Below, one piece after another: positions 18,608 through 25,889 of a DNA stretch of 52,279 nucleotides (the stretch's first letter is position 1; every line of letters begins with the position of its first letter). The notes under the pieces were generated by a model. The model searched no databases, had not been told where the DNA came from, and saw only the letters and a list, made by a program, of their open reading frames with translations. The DNA lies in NCBI GenBank assembly GCA_927435855.1, contig CAKMJZ010000029.1:1-52279 (forward strand), given 5' to 3'. The position numbers were made by a program, and so were the translations under genes. The DNA is from an uncultured Erysipelotrichaceae bacterium (GTDB taxonomy: Bacteria; Bacillota_I; Bacilli_A; Erysipelotrichales; Erysipelotrichaceae).

Positions 18608-19443
18608 TTCACACCTCCATGTTTTTTTTGAAAAATCGGCGATGGCGACGCAACAGTTAGCAAAGGGCTATGTTTTGCAACGGTCTGCCTTTCTGCTTCG
18701 CCAGTTATCAGATACCCCTGCTCAGACATAGAATTGATCAACTTATTCAGGATATACAGCTGAGAATCTGTTTTATAATAAAACAACACATTACAACAAA
18801 ATACCAGGTCAAAATTGCCAAAGATGCTCTCATGCGGATAGGCCGATCGGTTTTCGAGAAGATCATAAGTTGAAAAGCTTATTTGTTTTTTCAATCGATC
18901 ACAAACTGTATACGTTTCTTTTGTCTTCACAAAAAACTCCTTTATGTCTTTCATCCTGACATTTTGAATAGCTTCTTCAGTGTAGTTACCCTTTTCTGCC
19001 ACAGCCAGAGCTGATTTCGAAATGTCTGTTGCTATAATTCTATATCGCAAAGCTTGCTGTCGCTTCGCATTGATCTTCTCAACTAACATGGCTATGGAAT
19101 AAGCTTCTTGTCCAGTCGAGCATCCTGCTGACCAGATCCGAAGTTCACTATCTTCTGTCTTCTTTTCAATTAAACGTGGCAGAATCCATTGTTCCAAATG
19201 CGCATATGTGAGCGTGTTTCTAAAGAACTCAGTATAGTTGATATTCAGCGCATGGAAGAGATTTTGCGCTTCCACTAAATTCTTTGATAAATAGATTTCA
19301 TAGTCAGAAAACTTTTTAATTTCAATAGCTGTACATCGCTTTTCGATGGTTTGCTTAAGAAAAGAATAATCATACTGTGATACATCAAACCCGTAAACAC
19401 TATTCATCGTATGGACTATTGCTGATAAATCATCGACCATATG
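18604..19443 (-). CDS. CheR-type protein-glutamate methyltransferase (orphan)
   Basis: The protein has 279 residues from MVDDLSAIV. I chose this start because GAAGGAG lies just ahead of it. The open frame extends 11 codons upstream without a good site. The N-terminal helical CheR domain is followed by NYTEFFRN, the SAM-binding AGCSTGQEAYSIAML, IIATDISKSALA, and DLVFCCNVLFYY near the end, all standard for CheR. Chemotaxis CheR methylates receptor glutamates. Here there is no MCP, CheB, CheA or CheW, and the gene lies between a PAS-HD-GYP protein and a hybrid kinase. Its target is probably a sensor of this operon, but that is inference. Confidence 0.9.
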   Translation of the reverse strand, partial: HMVDDLSAIVHTMNSVYGFDVSQYDYSFLKQTIEKRCTAIEIKKFSDYEIYLSKNLVEAQNLFHALNINYTEFFRNTLTYAHLEQWILPRLIEKKTEDSELRIWSAGCSTGQEAYSIAMLVEKINAKRQQALRYRIIATDISKSALAVAEKGNYTEEAIQNVRMKDIKEFFVKTKETYTVCDRLKKQISFSTYDLLENRSAYPHESIFGNFDLVFCCNVLFYYKTDSQLYILNKLINSMSEQGYLITGEAERQTVAKHSPLLTVASPSPIFQKKHGGVK

Positions 19444-19465
19444 AACTCCTTCGTTCAATACAACT

Positions 19466-22198
19466 TTATTTTTCATAAAATTGAAATTTCTTTTCTCTAA
19501 ATAGTCTTATACATGCATCTACTACATCAGCATCAAATCTGGTGCCCTTATGAAGCTCGACTTCTTCCAACGCAACGTCAATGCCCCAAGCTGACCTATA
19601 TGGCCGATGCGAGCTCATAGCCTCTACGACGTCAGCGACTGCTAAAATTCTGCTTTCCAGAATGATTTCATCTCCCAATATTCCTTGGGGGTAGCCAGAA
19701 CCATCCAGTCTTTCGTGATGTTGATAGATCATGGTGTAGATTTCTTCAGGAAAATCAATCTCCTTTACTACATTGCAACTTTTCTCAACATGGGTTTGTA
19801 ATATTTTATACTCAAGATCAGACACTTTACCGGGTTTGTTCAGAATGTCTGAAGGGATATAGAACTTTCCAACATCAAGGAGTAGACCACCAAATAAAAG
19901 ATTTCTGATTTTTTCATCTGCGAGTCCCATTTCTCTACCTATAGCGCAGGACAAATCTGCAACCTTTTTTTGATGACTTGCAGTATATACATCCCTAAGC
20001 TCACCGATTTTTGAGATTGCATTAACCGATTGAAGCAGTCTATTTTCCAGTTCGTTTTGTTGCCATTCTAACTCTTTAGTGTAAGTTTTCAATGATTCTT
20101 CCGCCAGTTTGCGTTGAGTGACGTCCGATATAATTCCTCTCACACGGATTCCTTGCCCATTTTCATTGCGCTCAATGACTCGCCCATTCACTGAGAGCCA
20201 TCGGATGGTCGTATCGGGTAATACTACTCTAAAATCAAAAGAATAATCATTAGGTCCGCCCGGAGCCACAGAGTTCTGAATGAACTGATTTGAATACTCC
20301 CTGTCATCGGGGTGTGTTGCATTTTGGAAAGTAGTTAAGTCCCATCTCTCTTGTCGAGCCATGCCGTATAATCCGTCGTGATTCATGGAGCGAGACATTG
20401 TATTCGCTATGAAATCAAACTCCCAGATTGCCACATTAGACTGCTCCGTGGCTAATCGTATACGCTCCCCGCTGTCATGCAGTTGCTTTTCGGCCTGCTG
20501 CTGATCCTCCAGTATATTGACCAGGGCTCTTCGGTCGCGTTGAACCTGATCAAAGAGCATCCGCTGATCGGTTTCCGCAACCTTTCTCTCCGTGATATCC
20601 TGAATCATGCCAATGGATTGGATGATGTCGCCTGCGTCATCACGAACATTAACACATCGTTCATATACATGGCGAATTTCACCTGTGCTTTGTCGAAGGA
20701 TCCGGTGTTCAATCTCGTAGCTGTCGCTTTTTTCCCTCAACGAACGGGAATACCCCTCCTCCACCGCAGCCCGGTCGTCCGGGTAGATGAATTCAATAAA
20801 GGTCTCATAGGTAGCGGTAAACTCCTGCGGTTCGCACCCGAAAATACGGTAGGTCTCATCCGACCAGTACAGCTTGTTGGTGGTCAAATCAAGGTTCCAG
20901 CTTCCAATGTGGGCTAGCCTCTGGGACCGGGAAAGGAGTTCTTCGCTTTCAACAAGCTTAAGCTCTGTCAGCTTGCGCTCGGTGATGTTGGATATGGAAC
21001 CTGCCAAGATTTTAGTAAAACCTTTCTCATCTAGATAGCTTTTACCTCTATTTTGAATTAAGTTATAATTTCCCGATGGATTACTGGTTCGGTATACAAT
21101 ATCGAATGTACTCTCTTCACCACTTAAGCACGCCTCAAGGGCAAGCACTGATTGTTCATAGTCTTCTGTATGAATGGATTCTTTCTGTAAAATAGCATCA
21201 ATACCTTTGCCACCCTTTACATAACCATTGATTTCATCCCATTTGTCGGATGTGTAGATCTCATTTGTTATGATGTTCCATTCCCATAAAGCGTCATTGA
21301 CACTATCTAATGCAAGGGTATAACTCTCCTTAACTTTTTCGAGTACTTTCTTAGAAATAGCGAGTTGTTGATTGTTTTGATCCTTATTTATTAGTCTTAT
21401 CTGCGTCACAACTAAAAAGCCAATAATCAACAGGAATAAAAAGGTTGTTCCCGTTAAAAATCCGATTGTCGATGCCATCACATTGTCTTTCATTGAGACT
21501 TGAATCGTCCAAAAATTGTCTAGTATGGCAATATTATTGATATAGACGTGTCCCTTATGTTGTCCATCATATCCCCAAAATAGTTTCTCGTCATTATCAA
21601 TAAGACTAATATTATAATCCGTCATCATTTCATCATCAATGATGTTATTCAAGAAATTGTTAACGTTCATCACCACTACGACGAATCCGTTAAATTTCTC
21701 TTCAAAATAGAGCGGGTATCTGATAACAAGCCCTAAGAGGTCCTTAGAATCTTTGAGTACATAAGGTGCATTGGCGGTAACAATCTTATCCTTTATTGCT
21801 TTACGCACAGCTTCTTCAACTTCTGGTCTACCCAACAAAGTTGCGCCAAGCGTATACTTATATGTATCAGGGTAAACCATAACGGTCGTGGTCTCTTTAT
21901 CCTTGAGTTGAACATAAATGATTTCGGGACTTACTTTAAGATAGTGTTTTGCGAAAATCTCAAACTTCGTTACGTCTAAATCAGGATCTATCTCGTAATT
22001 GTAAGCAAACGAAGCTAATACGCCTTCACTGATATTGACGTCCACCTCTATAGCAAAGCCCAGTGTTTGCCCCATATTATTAACTTGATTTTGCAATTGC
22101 TTAGAGTTGTATTCTGCAAAAGAATGAACAAATAATAAAAACACAAAAAGTGTAAACACACTCTGCACTGCTATGATTTTAAAATGTTTTGCGGACAT
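19466..22198 (-). CDS. CHASE-PAS-PAS-PAS-HD-GYP membrane protein with degenerate HD motif
   Basis: The protein has 910 residues. TM segments at about 8-28 and 245-265 frame an extracytoplasmic CHASE-type ligand domain (YVQLKDKETTTVMVYPD). Three PAS/PAC repeats follow (about 290-405, 415-540, 570-700), then an HD-GYP domain (720-905). The GYP motif HHERLDGSGYP is intact, but the metal-binding His of the HD pair is replaced: LLLDVGK instead of LLHDVGK (Leu774, codon CTT at 19877-19879 versus CAT in the sisters). HD-GYP hydrolysis is therefore doubtful. It may act as a c-di-GMP receptor. CAGGAG precedes the ATG. The PAS-coding stretch near 20.5-20.95 kb looks GC-richer than the rest. Confidence 0.9.
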   Translation of the reverse strand: MSAKHFKIIAVQSVFTLFVFLLFVHSFAEYNSKQLQNQVNNMGQTLGFAIEVDVNISEGVLASFAYNYEIDPDLDVTKFEIFAKHYLKVSPEIIYVQLKDKETTTVMVYPDTYKYTLGATLLGRPEVEEAVRKAIKDKIVTANAPYVLKDSKDLLGLVIRYPLYFEEKFNGFVVVVMNVNNFLNNIIDDEMMTDYNISLIDNDEKLFWGYDGQHKGHVYINNIAILDNFWTIQVSMKDNVMASTIGFLTGTTFLFLLIIGFLVVTQIRLINKDQNNQQLAISKKVLEKVKESYTLALDSVNDALWEWNIITNEIYTSDKWDEINGYVKGGKGIDAILQKESIHTEDYEQSVLALEACLSGEESTFDIVYRTSNPSGNYNLIQNRGKSYLDEKGFTKILAGSISNITERKLTELKLVESEELLSRSQRLAHIGSWNLDLTTNKLYWSDETYRIFGCEPQEFTATYETFIEFIYPDDRAAVEEGYSRSLREKSDSYEIEHRILRQSTGEIRHVYERCVNVRDDAGDIIQSIGMIQDITERKVAETDQRMLFDQVQRDRRALVNILEDQQQAEKQLHDSGERIRLATEQSNVAIWEFDFIANTMSRSMNHDGLYGMARQERWDLTTFQNATHPDDREYSNQFIQNSVAPGGPNDYSFDFRVVLPDTTIRWLSVNGRVIERNENGQGIRVRGIISDVTQRKLAEESLKTYTKELEWQQNELENRLLQSVNAISKIGELRDVYTASHQKKVADLSCAIGREMGLADEKIRNLLFGGLLLDVGKFYIPSDILNKPGKVSDLEYKILQTHVEKSCNVVKEIDFPEEIYTMIYQHHERLDGSGYPQGILGDEIILESRILAVADVVEAMSSHRPYRSAWGIDVALEEVELHKGTRFDADVVDACIRLFREKKFQFYEK
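19615..19846. repeat. HD-GYP coding repeat, copy B
   Basis: This stretch aligns without gaps to 26030-26261. It has two perfectly identical runs of 61 bases (19615-19675) and 63 bases (19784-19846), with more divergence between and outside them. Long identical runs inside otherwise diverged paralogues suggest gene conversion. Confidence 0.85.
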
Positions 22199-22227
22199 GA
22201 TTCACACTCCTGTCTTTAACTATCGGG

Positions 22228-23727
22228 TCAGTTCTGATGGCTTTCAGTGCTCGGATATCGCGGTGGCTGCCCGGCCTGCACTAACAGTGCGTTGACCTCC
22301 CGCTTCAGCTCGATGGCCCGGTCCTCCCTGTCAAGCATCACCGCATGCCACCGTTGCAACTCGCGAATCTGCTCAGCAATTTTCTCTCCAGTCTGCTTGC
22401 GTTCGGTATAGTCGTTCGTGATTGCCATGATTTCCAGAACATCACCTTTATCATCAAACAATGGTACATAGTTAATTCTAAGATTGCGGAGATCGATATT
22501 GCGGAAGTAAAGTTCGGTATCCAAGGATTGTACTTCCCCGGTATTGAGCGATTCCAGAATCATGGGCATATAGACTTGGTATACCTCCGGTGGCCAAACT
22601 TCTTCTTCTCGCTTCCCGATAAAATCAGACACCGGCCTGCCGGTAGCTCTCTGCATGGCAGCATTGATATATTGTATTTTCAGCTCTTTATCGTAAATCA
22701 CCACTGCATCCGGAATGTTATCTAGAGCACGCTTAAAACGATTTTCGCTCTGCCTAAGAGACTCATACACCCGCTTGTGCTCGGTAATATCCACCATTGT
22801 CACTATGAAAGCCAGCAGATTCCCATCTGTGTCGCCCATCTTTGTGACGCTGATATCTGACCAGACATACGAGTTGTTTTTGTGGATATAACGCTTTTCA
22901 AACCGTACCGCATTCTTTTCTCCGCGAATCAGGGGGGCCAGCCTTTCATTGATCGAACCGATATCCTCGGGTGGGGTCAACTCCTGCCAGGTTTTGCCGC
23001 GCAAATCCTCCGGAGTGTAGCCCAACATGTCACAGAAAGCTTGGTTGACATCGATCTCACCTGTGGGTTGCGTCACAGATTTACCGACGTTTTCTACTAC
23101 AAAAAGACTTCGGTACCTCGCTTCACTCTCCTTCAATGCGTTGATTGCTTCTTCACGCTTGTATCGGGAGGACAGCAGCCAACCAAGGACGATGGTGGCG
23201 ATGGGATAGACTAGCAGCACCGGCAGCCCGATACCTTCGAGCACTCTCATTGCAGCTTCCCACGGCAACGTCAGCATCAATGTCAGCATGACCAAATGCA
23301 CTACTACGCCAAAGCTGTAAAGTTCACGAAAGGAGATGTCTTCAATTCGTCCCCTCCGATAATGGTGCCACAATATGCCTATACTACCGGTAGCTAGAAT
23401 TACACCTATTCCAGTCCAGATGCCGGTGCCGCCAAGCGAGAAGCGATAGATTGCTGCCATAACCATAGCGATTACAGTGGGAATCATTCCGAGGAATAAG
23501 CCGCTTAGGGACAACAGCACGGATCGCGTATCAAATACAATGCCGGTTTCGAGTTGGAATGCAAACAGCATGAGGCCGATGCAGAGTCCACCTAGTAGCA
23601 CACCCGCCATAACCTGACGCTCCCATTGGTCTTGCAACGGCTTCCGGCTAGTGACAAGATCTAAAACGACCATCATTGCCAACAACAAGGCGGCGTTTTG
23701 AATTAGAGTAATCAGAACGATAACCAT
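22228..23727 (-). CDS. 5TM (LytS/YhcK-type) receptor with two PAS domains and no output domain
   Basis: The protein has 499 residues. The first 190 hold five to six hydrophobic segments typical of the 5TMR-LYT sensor (GIVFDTRSVLLSLSGLFLG). Two PAS/PAC domains follow (about 200-325 and 330-450), then a short coiled coil and a tail ending PPRYPSTESHQN. This tail type is often seen on PAS proteins of other phyla. There is no kinase, GGDEF, EAL or HD-GYP domain, so it must pass its signal to a partner, perhaps the CHASE-HD-GYP protein 29 bases downstream. The coding sequence looks clearly GC-richer than its neighbours. AAGGGAG precedes the ATG. Confidence 0.85.
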   Translation of the reverse strand: MVIVLITLIQNAALLLAMMVVLDLVTSRKPLQDQWERQVMAGVLLGGLCIGLMLFAFQLETGIVFDTRSVLLSLSGLFLGMIPTVIAMVMAAIYRFSLGGTGIWTGIGVILATGSIGILWHHYRRGRIEDISFRELYSFGVVVHLVMLTLMLTLPWEAAMRVLEGIGLPVLLVYPIATIVLGWLLSSRYKREEAINALKESEARYRSLFVVENVGKSVTQPTGEIDVNQAFCDMLGYTPEDLRGKTWQELTPPEDIGSINERLAPLIRGEKNAVRFEKRYIHKNNSYVWSDISVTKMGDTDGNLLAFIVTMVDITEHKRVYESLRQSENRFKRALDNIPDAVVIYDKELKIQYINAAMQRATGRPVSDFIGKREEEVWPPEVYQVYMPMILESLNTGEVQSLDTELYFRNIDLRNLRINYVPLFDDKGDVLEIMAITNDYTERKQTGEKIAEQIRELQRWHAVMLDREDRAIELKREVNALLVQAGQPPRYPSTESHQN

Positions 23728-23878
23728 TTTTTAGCTCCCTTCTCAACAACTTGGTCAATAATATATGATTTCAATGGAATGATATATTGATTATTTCAAA
23801 AGTTTTTCTTGTATGAACAACCGATTTGGGTCATTTTCTTTTCGCTTCACACCTTTTATACATAACTTGTCAGCATAA

Positions 23879-23981
23879 TCTCGGTACTTTTATAAATTAG
23901 CCATAGGTTTTCAGTTTTCTTAGCACTTTCGATTCTCATAACACAAAGTAACTGCACAGACCTGAGTGATACGACCTATTT
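23879..23981 (-). ncRNA. Conserved 103-nt leader element, copy A
   Basis: This sequence lies in the transcribed leader of the 5TM-PAS gene. It is the same length as the element at 28475-28577, with about 15 mismatches and no gaps by hand alignment. Possible stems are ATAGGT/ACCTAT and an inner ACTTT/AAAGT, with the strictly shared core AGAATCGAAAGTG. It matches no riboswitch class I can recall. In particular it lacks the GGGCAAACC and GACGCAAAGCC of the c-di-GMP-I type. Confidence 0.5.
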
Positions 23982-24052
23982 GTCTTCTGCTTTTCGAACA
24001 ATTGTGTTCACTGTTTATTCAACTTTTACCCCAATAATTTATATTTTCTTTT

Positions 24053-24081
24053 ATTGTATTCTATATTTAAAACAACATCAA
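24053..24081 (-). promoter_or_regulatory. Promoter of the 5TM-PAS operon
   Basis: On the minus strand TTGATG, 17 bases, then TACAAT. The same boxes and spacing occur in the paralogous leader at 28650-28678. The rest of the 23728-24312 gap holds the 103-nt element and about 150 bases of AT-rich leader with no gene. Confidence 0.7.
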
Positions 24082-24291
24082 TATAAAAGGTTAATTGAAA
24101 AAGATAAACTAGAATTCTAAGAGTTAGTTCTGTTTTATTTTCTTAAGCAGAAATAAGTCTTGTGACAAAGGATTGTTTGATGAAGATATTTTTAGATTTT
24201 CAAAGCTCTATGCATTAGTATTAGCACCGAGAAATCTTTATGCAGAGCTCCAATTTTTCCGATTCCTCTCGGATACCGTCAAATAAAACCA

Positions 24292-24320
24292 TCAGTTAAC
24301 ACAAACTTCGCTCTAACTGA
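24292..24320 (-). terminator. Weak terminator at the end of the GGDEF gene
   Basis: On the minus strand TCAGTTA and TAACTGA pair across a 15-base loop, followed by TGGTTTTATTT. The stem overlaps the stop codon, and the T tract is interrupted. Confidence 0.4.
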
Positions 24321-25743
24321 CTACCTTATTCTTCCCTATTTCCTTGGCTCTATACATGGCTTGGTCCGTTCGGTACATCAACTGATCCTGGGATTGACCA
24401 GAAACATATTCTGATAACCCGATGCTCACCGTCAGTTGATAAGCCGACAGTTCCTCGTCCTTTTCAATCCTGTTTCGGAGCTCCTCCAACATCCCTTCCG
24501 CCCCAACAATGTCCTGATCGATCATCCCGGCGAACTCGTCGCCCCCAAGCCTGTAAATGGTGCTTTTCTTCAAAAACTCTCTAGCCACATTAGCCGTTCT
24601 TGCCAGTGCCTCATCCCCCGCAATATGTCCGTGGGCATCATTTAACTTCTTGAAATTGTCGATGTCGAAAAGGAACAGACAAAAGGGCTTCCCGGTTTTG
24701 TCCGCCTCCGCCAGCTTTTGGTTCAAATCCTCGCCCATGGCCCTTCTGTTGAAAAGTCCCGTGAGCACATCCGTTGTTGCAAGCTGCATAATTCGACGCT
24801 GGTAGCGTCTTGTGAGCATTACCGTGATGAAAACCACCATTAGCACAACGACAATGACAATCGCCAAGTTGACAAGCTGCTGTCGAAACAGCGCGGAATG
24901 GAAGGCTTCTGGGTTATTTTTCACCACAATATACCATTCCAAATCATTGATGTACTTAGTGAAAACATAATTATTATTGATGCTACCTTCGAGCCTGAGC
25001 ACCTCAAAATCTTCCTTATTATCTAGAATGCGCTCCTTCATGCCCGGATTGTCCAACTGGGAAAAATAATTAATGTTCTCAATGACCGAATCATCTGTGG
25101 CCACCTGAACAAACCCTTTGGTGTCTATCAGAAGAATGTCCAGTTGAAGCAAATTGTTGTAATACGCTAGAATGCTTTGTATCTCACGCATTTCCAAGCC
25201 TACCCCAATGACGCTGGCATTCGTGTCTCCCACATTCAGGATTTTACTGTTGATGAAAATAGAAAGGGTGTCTTCGTTTGCCTGATCTGTGTCTACATCC
25301 AGGGCGTAGTCCTTCCCGGATTCGACAAACTCATAAAACCAGACATCATGGCTGTCCTCGGTGGATATCTTTTTCAGAATGCCTTCTGTATTGTAATAAT
25401 TTCCCGAATTTCCTGAAACCAGAAAAACCGAACTGTACCCGTATTTATCTTTAATCCCCTTTAGATAACGAGTTATGGTTTCCAGATCTTGTTTATCTTC
25501 CTCCGCCAACCAAGACTTGACAAAGGAATCGTTAGCCATGGTCAGGCTCACAAAAATCGGCTTGGTCAGTTCGTTCTGAATCTCGGCGAAAATGGTCATA
25601 GCCGTTAGTTTCGTGATATTTTCCGCATCCTTCTGGATGATGTTATTGCTGGCTTTATAGTTAAGAACACTGGTTATAAAAAAGCCAAGAACAATAACTC
25701 CAACAATTAAGATGATGAATCGGATATTCGTTTTTTTATTCAT
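24313..25743 (-). CDS. dCache-type membrane diguanylate cyclase (GGDEF)
   Basis: The protein has 476 residues from MNKKTNIRF. TM segments at about 8-28 and 285-308 enclose an extracytoplasmic dCache-like sensor. The C-terminal GGDEF domain (315-475) has TTDVLTGLFNRRAMG, DIDNFKKLNDAHGHIAGD and an intact YRLGGDEFAGM, so synthesis of c-di-GMP is expected. No RxxD inhibitory site precedes GGDEF. The start ATG has only a weak ribosome site. It lies inside the end of a short ORF with a strong site, suggesting coupled translation. It is oriented with the HD-GYP gene upstream. Confidence 0.9.
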   Translation of the reverse strand: MNKKTNIRFIILIVGVIVLGFFITSVLNYKASNNIIQKDAENITKLTAMTIFAEIQNELTKPIFVSLTMANDSFVKSWLAEEDKQDLETITRYLKGIKDKYGYSSVFLVSGNSGNYYNTEGILKKISTEDSHDVWFYEFVESGKDYALDVDTDQANEDTLSIFINSKILNVGDTNASVIGVGLEMREIQSILAYYNNLLQLDILLIDTKGFVQVATDDSVIENINYFSQLDNPGMKERILDNKEDFEVLRLEGSINNNYVFTKYINDLEWYIVVKNNPEAFHSALFRQQLVNLAIVIVVVLMVVFITVMLTRRYQRRIMQLATTDVLTGLFNRRAMGEDLNQKLAEADKTGKPFCLFLFDIDNFKKLNDAHGHIAGDEALARTANVAREFLKKSTIYRLGGDEFAGMIDQDIVGAEGMLEELRNRIEKDEELSAYQLTVSIGLSEYVSGQSQDQLMYRTDQAMYRAKEIGKNKVVS

Positions 25744-25810
25744 CGAACACACTCAATTCATGACCAGAGTCAATGAGATCATACCCCCTTGCCAATACCT
25801 CCATGGTCAT
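25736..25810 (-). CDS. 24-residue upstream ORF coupled to the GGDEF gene
   Basis: ATG ACC ATG GAG GTA starts a 24-codon frame (MTMEVLARGYDLIDSGHE...) preceded by GGAGGAG at good distance. Its last codons GAT GAA TAA contain the ATG of the GGDEF gene. Ribosomes ending here could restart on the cyclase, whose own site is weak. No homologue is recognised. Confidence 0.5.
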   Translation of the reverse strand: MTMEVLARGYDLIDSGHELSVFDE

Positions 25811-25889
25811 CTACTCCTCCATTTCTAATTTCTTTATCTTTCTTTACTTCATTATATTTATCTGTTTTTTACCATCCAGTATACGATGA

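Noticed and set aside
23879-23981. Reading the leader element as a c-di-GMP-I or -II riboswitch
   Set aside because: The hallmark GGGCAAACC, GACGCAAAGCC and tetraloop-receptor pieces are absent. It is kept as an unknown element.
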